Shown: positions 17,889-26,627, numbered from the stretch's first letter. The stretch: DNA of 64,000 nt from Paenibacillus bovis (GCA_007679095.1 VEFU01000015.1:1-64000); one strand, 5' to 3'. Program-made: numbers and translations. The notes: generated by a model not told the origin, from the sequence alone.

Positions 17889-18800
17889 ATGGTTGAGTTG
17901 ATTGTGACTGCTGAGTCGGTTGAGCAAGCGAAGGCTTTGGTCATGGCCGGTGTTGATACTTTATATATTGGGGAAGATGAATTTGGTTTGAGGCTGCCTG
18001 CATCATTTTCGCGGGAAGAGATGATCGCGATAACTGAGTTTGCACATGAACATAATAAACGAGTTTGTGTGGCAGTGAATGGATTAATACATAACGATCG
18101 GATTGGAAAAGTTGTTCCATACTTGCATTTTTTACAGGAAATAGGAATTGACGAAATTACGGTTGGCGACCCTGGCATTATTCATTTACTTCAAAAACAC
18201 CATCTAAAAATTCCATACATTTATGATGGGCATACATTGGTTACAAGTGCAAAACAGGTAAACTTTTGGGCAAAACGTGGAGCCCTCGGTGCTGTTCTAG
18301 CAAGAGAAATTACATTAGAGGAATTAAAAGCAATCGGAGCACAAGTTACAGTTCCTGTTGAAATATTAGTATATGGTGCTACTTGTATCCATCATTCAAA
18401 ACGGCCGCTCGTAAAAAATTATTTTAATTTCACAAAAAAAGAAGGACCTACAAAAGGTCTCTTTATATCAGAACCTAAGCAACCAGACACACACTATTCT
18501 ATTTATGAAGATATGAATGGAACACATATATTTGCAACAAATGATATAAATCTTATGCCACACTTAACGGATTTAACAGAAGCTGGGATAACTCAATGGA
18601 AGCTCGATGGAATTTTTACTCGTGGAAAAGCGTTTGTTGAAATTGCTGAACTTTTTGTACAAGCAAAACAAGCTATACAGAATGGCAAGTGGTCAACAGA
18701 CTTCATGCATCGTTTAAACGATCGACTTATCACTCTTCATCCAAAGGAAAGATCGTTGGACGAAGGGTTTTTCTTAAAGAATCCAGAGGATGTTCAATAG
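17889..18800 (+). CDS. trhP1: Peptidase U32 family protein TrhP1 (tRNA U34 hydroxylation)
   Basis: The 303-residue protein belongs to the U32 family (YrrN in B. subtilis). It has the TIM-barrel start MVELIVTAESVEQAKALVMAGVDTLYIGEDEFGLR and EILVYGATCIHHSKRPLVKNYF in the middle. Despite the peptidase name, the B. subtilis pair YrrN/YrrO is needed, with prephenate, to hydroxylate uridine 34 of certain tRNAs to 5-hydroxyuridine. It lies 13 bp upstream of its partner, matching the B. subtilis order; the usual neighbours trmR, udk and greA are absent. TTGAGGAGG precedes the ATG. Confidence 0.85.
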   Translation: MVELIVTAESVEQAKALVMAGVDTLYIGEDEFGLRLPASFSREEMIAITEFAHEHNKRVCVAVNGLIHNDRIGKVVPYLHFLQEIGIDEITVGDPGIIHLLQKHHLKIPYIYDGHTLVTSAKQVNFWAKRGALGAVLAREITLEELKAIGAQVTVPVEILVYGATCIHHSKRPLVKNYFNFTKKEGPTKGLFISEPKQPDTHYSIYEDMNGTHIFATNDINLMPHLTDLTEAGITQWKLDGIFTRGKAFVEIAELFVQAKQAIQNGKWSTDFMHRLNDRLITLHPKERSLDEGFFLKNPEDVQ

Positions 18801-18813
18801 TGAGGGGATAATA

Positions 18814-20064
18814 ATGAGGAAGATAATGAAAAAACCAGAAGTTTTAGCTCCTGCAGGAACGCTAGAAAAATTAAAAACTGCAATAATCTATGGTGCAGAT
18901 GCTGTTTATATTGGTGGTAATCAATACGGATTACGAAGCCGCGCTGGCAATTTTACGTTTGATGAGATGCGAGAAGGAGTAGCATTTGCCAAAAAACATC
19001 ATGCTAAAGTATATGTAGCAGCAAATATGGTAACACACGAAGGTGATGAAGATGGTGCTGGTGAGTTTTTTAAAACACTAAGAGATATTGGTATTAACGC
19101 AGTGATTGTTTCTGACCCTGCTCTTATAGAAATATGCGCGATGGAAGCACCGGGATTGCCAATCCATTTATCAACACAAGCTTCTGCCACTAATTATGAG
19201 ACTCTAAACTTTTGGCATTCTGAAGGACTAGAACGTGTTGTTTTAGCGCGGGAAGTAAGCATGGAAGAAATTAAAGAAATTCGTCAAAAAACGGATGTAG
19301 AAATTGAAGCCTTTATTCACGGTGCAATGTGTATATCCTATTCTGGTCGTTGCACATTATCGAACCATATGTCTGCGCGTGATGCCAATCGGGGTGGATG
19401 CTCACAATCATGTCGTTGGAAATACGGTCTATTTGAAATGCCTTTGCCAGATGTACGGAATTCGGTACTAGCTGGTGAACCTGAAGAAGCCTTTTCCATG
19501 AGTGCAGTTGATATGTCGATGATCCGTCATATTCCTGATCTAGTAGAGAATGGCATAGATAGTTTGAAAATTGAAGGACGTATGAAATCGATACATTATA
19601 TTTCAACTGTCACTAACGTCTACCGCCAAGCAATTGATACTTACTGCAATGATCCTGATAACTATGAATTCCAACAAGAATGGGAAGACGAGCTCTGGAA
19701 AGTAGCCCAGCGTGAATTAGCAGTTGGATTCTATTATGGGACACCAACAGAAGAAGAGCAGTTATTTGGAGAACGTCGAAAAATACCAGCATATACCTTC
19801 ATTGGCCAAGTGTTAGATTATAATGAAGAAACACAAATAGCCACAATACAACAACGAAATAATTTTGGAATCGGGGACGACATTGAATTTTATGGCCCTG
19901 GATTTACACATCTATATCAAACAATTGATTCCTTATGGGATGAAGATGGAAACCCTATAGACCGTGCTCCAAGGGCAATGATGACAGTGAAAATGAAAGT
20001 CAATGCTCCCGTAAAACCATTTGACATGATACGAGGTGCCAGGCACCGGAACTATTCAGAATAG
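18814..20064 (+). CDS. trhP2: Peptidase U32 family protein TrhP2, C-terminus altered by a repeat
   Basis: The 416-residue protein is the larger U32 partner (YrrO). It shows PEVLAPAGTLEKLKTAIIYGADAVYIGG, the family signature GAMCISYSGRCTLSNHMSARDANRGGCSQSCRW with four Cys that probably bind an iron-sulfur cluster, and a C-terminal beta domain. The start is the ATG at 18814 with GAGGGG upstream; an ATG at 18790 in frame overlaps trhP1 and lacks a binding site. The last ten codons (RGARHRNYSE) are encoded by the GTGCC palindromic repeat at 20035, so the natural C-terminus has apparently been replaced. Confidence 0.88.
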   Translation: MRKIMKKPEVLAPAGTLEKLKTAIIYGADAVYIGGNQYGLRSRAGNFTFDEMREGVAFAKKHHAKVYVAANMVTHEGDEDGAGEFFKTLRDIGINAVIVSDPALIEICAMEAPGLPIHLSTQASATNYETLNFWHSEGLERVVLAREVSMEEIKEIRQKTDVEIEAFIHGAMCISYSGRCTLSNHMSARDANRGGCSQSCRWKYGLFEMPLPDVRNSVLAGEPEEAFSMSAVDMSMIRHIPDLVENGIDSLKIEGRMKSIHYISTVTNVYRQAIDTYCNDPDNYEFQQEWEDELWKVAQRELAVGFYYGTPTEEEQLFGERRKIPAYTFIGQVLDYNEETQIATIQQRNNFGIGDDIEFYGPGFTHLYQTIDSLWDEDGNPIDRAPRAMMTVKMKVNAPVKPFDMIRGARHRNYSE

Positions 20065-20081
20065 TGTCGGTGCCTGGCACC
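20035..20081. repeat. Paired GTGCC palindromes forming one long hairpin across the trhP2 stop
   Basis: Two cores (20035-20047 and 20069-20081) are inverted with respect to each other. Together with their flanks they form arms of about 23 bp with two mismatches. The first core is coding and the TAG stop of trhP2 lies between the two. Confidence 0.9.
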
Positions 20082-20086
20082 AAAAC

Positions 20087-20126
20087 AAGATAGGTTGGAA
20101 ATGTGAGCCATGCCTATCTTTTTTAT
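20087..20126 (+). terminator. Terminator of the trhP operon
   Basis: AAGATAGG pairs with CCTATCTT, followed by TTTTATTT. Confidence 0.8.
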
Positions 20127-20185
20127 TTCTTTCGTTTAAATAAGGAGTATACTATATAGGAGTTTATTGTACAGGAGAATTATGG

Positions 20186-21448
20186 ATGGAAAAACAAAAT
20201 AGTAGGTATAGGTGGGTTGTTTTTGCGACGGTATTATTTACATATTTCTTGATCGTAACGCAAAGAACAGCTCCTGGTTTAATTACAAATCAATTGATGT
20301 CAGACTTTCAAGTTACTGCTTCTACGATTGGTTTGCTCACAAGCATTCAATTTTTAGCTTATGCTAGCTTACAAATTCCAATTGGAATTTTGTCTGATCG
20401 GTATGGTCCAAACTTATTTTTAATTATCGGAACATTACTGAATGGGATAGGAACGTTAATATATAGTATGGCACCAAATGAATATGTACTACTTGTCGCT
20501 AGATTATTAGTAGGAATTGGCGATGCGACCATTTGGGTTAACTTAGTATTAATTTTAAGCCAATGGTTCAAGGTAAAGGAGTTTATTGGATTACTTGGGC
20601 TAGCTGGAATGTCTGGGAGTCTTGGCTTCTTAATGGCGACCGTTCCTTTTTCGCTATGGATAGACTTAACAGGTTGGAGAGCAAGCTTTTTTACAGTAGG
20701 AATCATCTTATGTCTTTGTGGCTGTCTCCTTTATTTCGTGTTAGTCAGAAAGCCAAAACAATTTATTCCTAATTACCAAGTTATTGCTGTCGATACTTCA
20801 GATGGCAATCGCGAAAAAACTTTTGTATTATTGAAGCGTATTTTTTCTAACCGGCAAGCATGGGCAACATTTTTCTGCCATTTTGGACTAGTTGGTACAT
20901 ATGTTGGATTTATCGGCTCATGGGCGGTTCCGTATGGAATGCATGTATATGACATGTCTCGTTCTAATGCAAGTCAGCTAATTATGATTGGACTTGTAGG
21001 CGCCCTTATTGGTGCACCTTTAACAACATGGATTTCGGGCCGTTTAGGATCTATTAAACGCCCTTACGTTACTGTACATGTCATTATTTTTATCAGCTGG
21101 GTTGTCTTATTTTTATTTGAAGGCAAACCACCATTTTACCTACTTCTTATTCTTTTTTTATTGATTGGCTATGGGAATGGAGCAAGTTCTCTAACATTTG
21201 CGGTCGTGCGCAAGTCTTTTGATCTGAAGGTCGTTGGCGTTGTGTCAGGGTTTGCAAATACCGGAGGATTTTTAAGTGCAGTACTGCTACCAAGCATTTT
21301 TGGAAAAGTATTAGACCATTTTCAACATGAACCAAGCATTGTGGGCTATCATTATGGTCTCATCATCCCTGCAATTTTTTCTTTAATTGGCTTAATCGGA
21401 GGGGTTCTAATAAAAGAACAGCCTCAAGAAGAAACACAAGCAGCATAA
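20186..21448 (+). CDS. MFS transporter
   Basis: The 420-residue protein is a complete 12-helix major facilitator. It has the helix 2-3 loop motif GILSDRYGPNLFLIIGTLLNG, an R-rich RLLVGIGDATIWVN helix 4 and a central cytosolic loop around residue 205. Overall likeness is to general metabolite-uptake or efflux facilitators of Bacillaceae; the substrate cannot be told. A ribosome binding site (AGGAGAATT) and a short promoter region follow the trhP terminator, so it is a separate unit. A strong terminator follows its stop codon. Confidence 0.85.
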   Translation: MEKQNSRYRWVVFATVLFTYFLIVTQRTAPGLITNQLMSDFQVTASTIGLLTSIQFLAYASLQIPIGILSDRYGPNLFLIIGTLLNGIGTLIYSMAPNEYVLLVARLLVGIGDATIWVNLVLILSQWFKVKEFIGLLGLAGMSGSLGFLMATVPFSLWIDLTGWRASFFTVGIILCLCGCLLYFVLVRKPKQFIPNYQVIAVDTSDGNREKTFVLLKRIFSNRQAWATFFCHFGLVGTYVGFIGSWAVPYGMHVYDMSRSNASQLIMIGLVGALIGAPLTTWISGRLGSIKRPYVTVHVIIFISWVVLFLFEGKPPFYLLLILFLLIGYGNGASSLTFAVVRKSFDLKVVGVVSGFANTGGFLSAVLLPSIFGKVLDHFQHEPSIVGYHYGLIIPAIFSLIGLIGGVLIKEQPQEETQAA

Positions 21449-21475
21449 TGGGGGCTTATTTAGGCCCCCATCTGC
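21448..21475. terminator. Terminator after the MFS gene
   Basis: Perfect stem ATGGGGGC/GCCCCCAT with an 8-base loop. It begins on the last base of the MFS stop codon and ends just before the convergent lipoprotein gene. The T-run is weak on both strands. Confidence 0.7.
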
Positions 21476-21478
21476 TTT

Positions 21479-22444
21479 CTAGTTTTCTACCTTATCATCT
21501 AAATTTTGATAGGCAAAGGTAGCCATTGATTCTAAGTCAAAAAGTTGAATGCCTTTCTCGTCATAGCGCTGGAGCTCCATCGTCATTTTTTCACGATACT
21601 CGCCTATTTTTAATTTCTCCCCATTATTATAACGTGCATCATGATGAAAAGTGAGAATGCCCTTAATATAATTCCACTCCCAAGAACCTTCAAATGCATT
21701 ATCTTTGCTAGGGAATTGCCCGTTTCCGTATCCCTCATAACTTCCATCTGCATACAATACAATACTGATATTAGGTGAGCCATCCTCATTCAAGAATCCC
21801 CAATGACCAATTAATTCTTTCCCATCCTTTGAAACATTCATCAGAACACTATCACGATCAATTCCAGCATTTAAGTCTAAATCCTTCAAATCCTGAGAAT
21901 CAATTGTACCGTCACTGCCTTCAACTGGAAGTGGATTATTAATCGAGAGTAAACGGAAAGCATAATTCCAATAGTCTTGGCCAGTTTGTAGATGATCTAA
22001 ACCTTTAATGTCGAGTTGACCGTCCCTTTTCTCTACGGATTCTTCAAATAAATCTAATGCTTTATGGTACTCCTCTATTGCAGCCGAAAGCGCTTCTCCT
22101 ATTTCTTTATAATCATCTGGGGGTGCAATCATAGCAATTTCATTCAATACCTTTCGAATGTCATTTATTTTTTCAGAAGACTGTTTGCTCCACTCCTCCT
22201 CGTCTGTTCCTGGAGTTTGACGAACTTCTCCATATGCTTTGATTGCTGCAGAAAACTCAGAACGTAATCTTACTGCTTCTGTTGTATAATCTTCAAATGA
22301 CAATTGCTTTACATCTTCATTTTGTTCAGTTGTTTTCGATGATTTATCTGCTTTCGATTTGTTTTCCTTATTACCACTTGTACAGCCACTTAGAAGTACC
22401 ATAAAAATGATTAATCCAAAAATCCATTTTGCTTTTACTTTCAT
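21479..22444 (-). CDS. Putative lipoprotein, DUF3994-like
   Basis: This 321-residue protein has a lipoprotein signal peptide (MKVKAKWIFGLIIFMVLLSGC with the acylated Cys at 21), a low-complexity Lys/Ser/Glu linker, a helical middle section with EEYHKALDLFEESVEK, and a C-terminal beta region (LIGHWGFLNEDGSPNISIVLYADGSYEGYGNGQ) with the look of a small barrel. The two-part layout recalls Bacillus lipoproteins with a DUF3994 C-terminus; this is tentative. Anchored outside the membrane. Single gene, convergent with the MFS gene. Confidence 0.7.
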   Translation of the reverse strand: MKVKAKWIFGLIIFMVLLSGCTSGNKENKSKADKSSKTTEQNEDVKQLSFEDYTTEAVRLRSEFSAAIKAYGEVRQTPGTDEEEWSKQSSEKINDIRKVLNEIAMIAPPDDYKEIGEALSAAIEEYHKALDLFEESVEKRDGQLDIKGLDHLQTGQDYWNYAFRLLSINNPLPVEGSDGTIDSQDLKDLDLNAGIDRDSVLMNVSKDGKELIGHWGFLNEDGSPNISIVLYADGSYEGYGNGQFPSKDNAFEGSWEWNYIKGILTFHHDARYNNGEKLKIGEYREKMTMELQRYDEKGIQLFDLESMATFAYQNLDDKVEN

Positions 22445-22526
22445 GCCTTCATCTCCAGTATTTTATGATGTTCCTTTATCATACTAGAGATTGTGACAAA
22501 TATTACATAGTTAAAACGGCTCAAAA

Positions 22527-22560
22527 ACAAATAGGAGCGAAATCCTATAGACTCCGCTCC
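22527..22560 (-). terminator. Probable terminator of the sensor-kinase operon
   Basis: On the - strand GGAGCG and CGCTCC form a stem after the kinase stop codon, followed by TATTTGTTTTTG. Moderate strength. Confidence 0.55.
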
Positions 22561-22564
22561 CTTT

Positions 22565-23467
22565 TTATACTTTCCACTCACATGTTATGGCTAATTTACC
22601 ATCCTTTAATGTTGCAGTCACTTTACCATTCATCTTTTGCATGAAGCTTTTCACGATGGATAAGCCTAAACCAGTACTTTTTCCTGAACGTGATGGATCC
22701 GCCTTATAAAAACGATCGAAAAAGTGATCGACATCGTGCTCTGTTAAACGATAAGCATCATTCATAACCTCTAACCTCACTGTAGATGCTCCTTCTTGAA
22801 GGGAAATGCTAATGTTTCCATCTGAATGATTTATTGCATTGGAAATTAGATTCTCAATAATCCTCGTTACAGCAGATTTATCGGCATTGATGATCACATC
22901 ATTCTCCGGCATCTGAATTTCCGGCTCCCAACCTCTTTCATTAAATCGATCAAAAAAGCTCATAAGCACATCAATTATTAAGTTCTTCATACTAAAACTT
23001 TCCGATTTAAGCTGGTATTCAGTAGACTCAATAAGTGAAAGCTCGAAGAAATCATGTAATAATGCTTCAAGCCTTTTCGCCCGTTCCTTTGCAATTGAAA
23101 TATATTCCATCCGTTTCGATTTAGGTGTATCTTCAGATTCAGCCAATTGAATATATCCTAAAATAGATGTTAAAGGAGTTCTTAAATCATGAGACATATT
23201 CGTAATCGTTTGCTTTAATTCCGTTTCAAAACGGATTCTGTCTCTTTTTTCATTCATATGCAAATCTATTAGCTCATTAATCTCTACTCCCATTGCTTCC
23301 ATATTCTTATCTAAAAGTGCCATGTCTAGCTTTTTATTTGTGCTTTGCTTATTATAGTTACGTAATTGCTCACTCATTTTTTTTACTTCTTTCTTAAAAA
23401 CGAGTAAACGAATGAAAAAGTATATTGCAGCAATGATAGAGATTACACCTAAAGATAGAAATAGCAT
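22565..23467 (-). CDS. Sensor histidine kinase, last gene of the ABC module
   Basis: The 300-residue kinase has one or two N-terminal hydrophobic segments (residues 1-22), a coiled linker, a HisKA domain with the phosphoacceptor His in TNMSHDLRTPLTSILGYIQL, and an HATPase domain (NLISNAINHSDGN, then STGLGLSIVKSFMQKM). It has no extracellular sensing domain, as in intramembrane-sensing kinases that work with ABC transporters. It follows the permease gene by 17 bp. The presumed partner is the regulator at 25253, at the other end of the same gene run. The signal is probably an envelope-active peptide; inference from layout. Confidence 0.9.
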   Translation of the reverse strand: MLFLSLGVISIIAAIYFFIRLLVFKKEVKKMSEQLRNYNKQSTNKKLDMALLDKNMEAMGVEINELIDLHMNEKRDRIRFETELKQTITNMSHDLRTPLTSILGYIQLAESEDTPKSKRMEYISIAKERAKRLEALLHDFFELSLIESTEYQLKSESFSMKNLIIDVLMSFFDRFNERGWEPEIQMPENDVIINADKSAVTRIIENLISNAINHSDGNISISLQEGASTVRLEVMNDAYRLTEHDVDHFFDRFYKADPSRSGKSTGLGLSIVKSFMQKMNGKVTATLKDGKLAITCEWKV

Positions 23468-23484
23468 GTTTTTTCACCATCTTA

Positions 23485-24252
23485 TTATTTGACTTCTTTT
23501 TTACTAAATACCATTAGTCCACATGATAAAAGGATGATGAATGTTAATAAGGCTATGATAATTGCTTTCATTATTTCACCACTCGTCATTGAACTCTCAA
23601 AAACCGCACTGAATTGATAAAAGATGGAGTTCTTATATATAGTTCCGACAATCGGTAGTTCCGGTGCCATCTCGATAACGTACATAACGATTGTAAAAAT
23701 TATAGAGAAAATGATTGTTTTACCATTATCTTGAGTCACAATTGCTAAAATAACAAGTATTGCTGTATATCCCATAAATTGAAGCATAAATAATCCGTAA
23801 GCTCTAAATAAATACATCATACTAGAAGTAGTAAATATTTCTCCATGTCCTAGTAAAAAAATCTCTATTACTGCTGTTAAAATTGGAATAATAATCGTTA
23901 CTATCATTGACCCCAAAGTGAAGACAATGTATTTTGATAGATAAATATGACTTCTTTTGCTGCCACTTAGTATTTGATTTTTTATCACACTACTATGTGA
24001 GAACTCATTCGATATATAAAACCCTGCTAATGGACTAATGATAAGATTGAAAAAAATAGGTGCAGTAAATGTAGAGATAGCGTTAAACTCTTTTAAATTT
24101 GCATGATCAAAAGGAGTTCCACTCATATGCCACCAATCAATAATCACTAAATAATGGAGCAAGGCACTTACACATGCAATCACTAATATAATTGTCCAAA
24201 ACGCTCTATTCCTTTGTAATTTGTAAAATTCTGTTCTGAGTTGATTAATCAT
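23485..24252 (-). CDS. ABC transporter permease, ABC-2/lantibiotic-immunity type
   Basis: The 255-residue protein has six predicted membrane helices in the arrangement of ABC-2 permeases, with SPLAGFYISNEFSHSSVIKNQILSGSKRSHIYLSKY as the conserved cytosolic coupling segment. Such subunits pair with BcrA-like ATPases and give self-protection or resistance to bacitracin and lantibiotics. Its start overlaps the ATPase stop by 8 bp. It works with the ATPase at 24245 and lies in the same operon as a kinase and next to a response regulator. Confidence 0.88.
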   Translation of the reverse strand: MINQLRTEFYKLQRNRAFWTIILVIACVSALLHYLVIIDWWHMSGTPFDHANLKEFNAISTFTAPIFFNLIISPLAGFYISNEFSHSSVIKNQILSGSKRSHIYLSKYIVFTLGSMIVTIIIPILTAVIEIFLLGHGEIFTTSSMMYLFRAYGLFMLQFMGYTAILVILAIVTQDNGKTIIFSIIFTIVMYVIEMAPELPIVGTIYKNSIFYQFSAVFESSMTSGEIMKAIIIALLTFIILLSCGLMVFSKKEVK

Positions 24253-25171
24253 GTGCCTGCACCCCTCCTATAAGCTTTGAAAAATAGTTTTCTAGGCTAT
24301 CCCCACTTAAAGATAAATGTTCAATCACAAGATTGTTATCTGTAAGTGTGCGAGACACTTTCCGCACATCATCTAAATAGCGATAAAGCTTAATCGTACC
24401 ATCTGACAGCACTTCAAAATCTTTCGTTAATAATTCAGATTCTAAAACTGTCGTACCTCTTGTTGTTTGATCCACTTTTATTCGTAAATGTTGCTTACAT
24501 TTTTCATCTAACTCTTTTGCTGAGAGCTCCTCTAACAACTTTCCTTCATGAATAATCCCATAGCTAGTGGCCAATTGATGAAGCTCACTTAAAATATGAC
24601 TGGATATAAGAATCGTTAGCCCCCTTTCACGATTGAGTTTCTTAATTAGTTCTCTTAATTCCACGATCCCCATTGGATCGAGACCATTTGTTGGTTCATC
24701 AAGAATTAAAAATTCGGGATCACTTAATAGTGCAATCGCTAAACCAAGTCTTTGTTTCATACCGAGCGAGAAATTTTTTGCCTTCTTCTTACCGGTATTC
24801 GTGAGCCCGACAAATTCCAGTGTTTTGTTTATACATTCCTTCCCCGGAATACCTTTTTGCAAGCGATGGACTTCTAAATTCTCATATGCAGTCATATTTG
24901 GGAATAAAGCTGGACTTTCAATAATTGCTCCTGTTCTTTTCTGTGCGTCTGTTAACATTCGTGGATTATCCTCACCAAATATTTCCACAGATCCAGCTGT
25001 AGGAAAAGAAAGTCCAGTAATAATTCGTAATAAAGTTGATTTACCAGCCCCGTTTTGGCCAATAAACCCATATATCTCTCCTTTTTTAATAGATAAATTT
25101 ATGTCATGAAGTGCAGTGGTGTTTTTAAACTTTTTAGAAAGATTATAGGTTCTTAATATATATTCACTCAT
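24245..25171 (-). CDS. ABC transporter ATPase, BcrA-like
   Basis: The 308-residue ATPase has a Walker A GQNGAGKST, Q-loop region, signature NFSLGMKQRLGLAIALL, Walker B FLILDEPTNGLDP and the switch His in ISSHILSEL. A roughly 80-residue C-terminal extension is typical of BcrA/antimicrobial-peptide exporters. It energises the permease encoded directly downstream. It starts after an 80-bp gap from the response-regulator gene, and that gap holds a three-site CTTAAGA operator, so this operon is probably switched on by the neighbouring regulator. Confidence 0.92.
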   Translation of the reverse strand: MSEYILRTYNLSKKFKNTTALHDINLSIKKGEIYGFIGQNGAGKSTLLRIITGLSFPTAGSVEIFGEDNPRMLTDAQKRTGAIIESPALFPNMTAYENLEVHRLQKGIPGKECINKTLEFVGLTNTGKKKAKNFSLGMKQRLGLAIALLSDPEFLILDEPTNGLDPMGIVELRELIKKLNRERGLTILISSHILSELHQLATSYGIIHEGKLLEELSAKELDEKCKQHLRIKVDQTTRGTTVLESELLTKDFEVLSDGTIKLYRYLDDVRKVSRTLTDNNLVIEHLSLSGDSLENYFSKLIGGVQAHD

Positions 25172-25228
25172 TCAAGTTACCTCCTTGTTTACTATGATTT
25201 CATTATGAGATAGAAATCATAAGATAGA

Positions 25229-25258
25229 CTTAAGAGATACCTTAAGAAAACATTAAGA
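25229..25258 (-). promoter_or_regulatory. Triple CTTAAGA operator before the ABC operon
   Basis: Three half-sites CTTAAGA, CTTAAGA and ATTAAGA start at 25229, 25241 and 25252, so they are spaced 12 and 11 bp. The last one touches the stop codon of the regulator gene. The spacing places all on one face of the helix, as for an OmpR-family regulator. The same arrangement is found at 26628. Confidence 0.7.
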
Positions 25259-25942
25259 TTTCATTCTGTAGCCCATTCCCCAAATAGTTTCAATATACTC
25301 TTCTCCACGATTGGCATTAGCAAGCTTACTTCTTAAATTACTCATGTGAACATTGATTGTATTTTCATCCCCATAAAAAGGCTCTTTCCAAACACTTTCA
25401 AATACATTAGACTTGGAAAATATCTTTTTCGGTGATGACATAAGGAGTTCAAGTATTGCATATTCACGTACTGTTAAGGAGATATGTTTATTATTTACAA
25501 ATACAGTCTTCGCATCTAAATCAATTTCGATATCTTTATAGGTTAATACTTGCTTAGGCATTTCGTTTGAACGTTTGTATCTTCGCAGTACAGATTCAAT
25601 ACGAGCCGATACTTCTTCCACATCAAAAGGTTTCGAAATGAAATCATCTGCACCAATTCGTAAACTAGATATTTTCGTATGTTGCTCGTTTTTTGCCGAT
25701 ATAATGATAACAGGTATCGAACTCTTTTCTACTATTTTCTCCAGTATTTCTTCTCCTGTCATACCAGGCAGCATTAAGTCTAGCAAAACGAGATCCCAAA
25801 GTTGCTGCTCCAAGTAAAGCATTGCTTCTGTCCCAGAATAAGCAGGCTGTGCATGGTACTCACTTTTTCTCACTATTTGACATAATAAACGATTAATATC
25901 ATTATCATCTTCTACAACTAAAATATTTACTTTTTGATTCAC
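25253..25942 (-). CDS. OmpR-family response regulator of the ABC module
   Basis: The protein of about 229 residues has a receiver domain (VVEDD, phosphoacceptor Asp in LVLLDLMLPGMTG, Lys in SKPFDV) and a winged-helix DNA-binding domain (LTVREYAILELLMSSPKKIFSKSNVFESVW, IETIWGMGYRMKS). The frame opens with a TTG at 25960, but the GTG at 25942 has AGGGAGAG upstream and gives VNQKVNILVVEDD, so I start there. It lies 24 bp after the NlpC/P60-like gene and is co-transcribed with it. It probably binds the CTTAAGA repeats in front of both transcription units. Confidence 0.9.
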   Translation of the reverse strand: MNQKVNILVVEDDNDINRLLCQIVRKSEYHAQPAYSGTEAMLYLEQQLWDLVLLDLMLPGMTGEEILEKIVEKSSIPVIIISAKNEQHTKISSLRIGADDFISKPFDVEEVSARIESVLRRYKRSNEMPKQVLTYKDIEIDLDAKTVFVNNKHISLTVREYAILELLMSSPKKIFSKSNVFESVWKEPFYGDENTINVHMSNLRSKLANANRGEEYIETIWGMGYRMKS

Positions 25943-25966
25943 TGTACACTCTCCCTTCAAATCTAA

Positions 25967-26557
25967 TTATATTGGCAACACATTAGAAACAAATTCGCTA
26001 TTAAAATCCCATCCTCCAGAAACTTTCTTATCATGATAAGCTTTTAACTTTCCTTCATACACTAATTGCATATTAGATTGCTTTTTAAAATCGTCAGGTG
26101 CTATTAGTGCCATCGGCTTTTCAAAATCTACTGATTTACATTTCTTTAATACAGACGCGACAAATTGTGAACAAAAAAATGCATTTCGTCTTTCAATTGG
26201 CTTATTAAAAAGGAAACCGAACAATCCTAAAAAATGATAACGATATTGCTCCTCATGCTTTACTATTGTTTCGATATATCGTTTCATTTTTTCCATATCT
26301 TCTTCTGTAACAGTTAAGGAATAAATAGCACAGTCAGCGTGTTCGAACAATTCACTCGACACATCTTCCTGTACAAACCCACCAATAAACGGATTATTGA
26401 CAGATTTCCTCCCAAAACTATAAACCTTAGATAAATCAGAGTCGAACGAGATAGATGCATGATTATATGGTTTTTTTGTATATAGCTTAATTAACTTTGT
26501 TAGTATTGTACCCGTATCTGTTAATAGAATATAAACCTTTTTTTCTCCCACCATCAT
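25967..26557 (-). CDS. Permuted NlpC/P60 (YiiX-type) papain-fold protein
   Basis: The protein of about 196 residues shows a circularly permuted papain fold. It has an early His in TKKPYNHASISF and a later Cys in RNAFFCSQFVASVLKKCK, the order His-then-Cys of the YiiX/YebB group. Members hydrolyse amide or lipid-linked bonds in the envelope; the substrate here is unknown. No signal peptide is present when the start is placed at the ATG at 26557, where GGAGAAGAGGAG precedes it. The longer frame up to 26671 overlaps the operator and is unlikely. First gene of the unit containing the response regulator. Confidence 0.8.
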   Translation of the reverse strand: MMVGEKKVYILLTDTGTILTKLIKLYTKKPYNHASISFDSDLSKVYSFGRKSVNNPFIGGFVQEDVSSELFEHADCAIYSLTVTEEDMEKMKRYIETIVKHEEQYRYHFLGLFGFLFNKPIERRNAFFCSQFVASVLKKCKSVDFEKPMALIAPDDFKKQSNMQLVYEGKLKAYHDKKVSGGWDFNSEFVSNVLPI

Positions 26558-26627
26558 TCTCCTCTTCTCCGTATTTATCTCAGTAAATTGCTCTACCATC
26601 AATTTACTGTGAAATACATAAGAAGAA

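Noticed and set aside
17667-18178. Open frames on the - strand across the palindromic repeats (VPGTRT, WCQAPEQ)
   Set aside because: These arise because the GTGCC palindromes are open in several frames; they overlap trhP1 antisense and lack starts.
24633-25109. 158-codon open frame opposite the ABC ATPase
   Set aside because: Antisense to Walker and signature motifs of a clear ATPase; no start signals.
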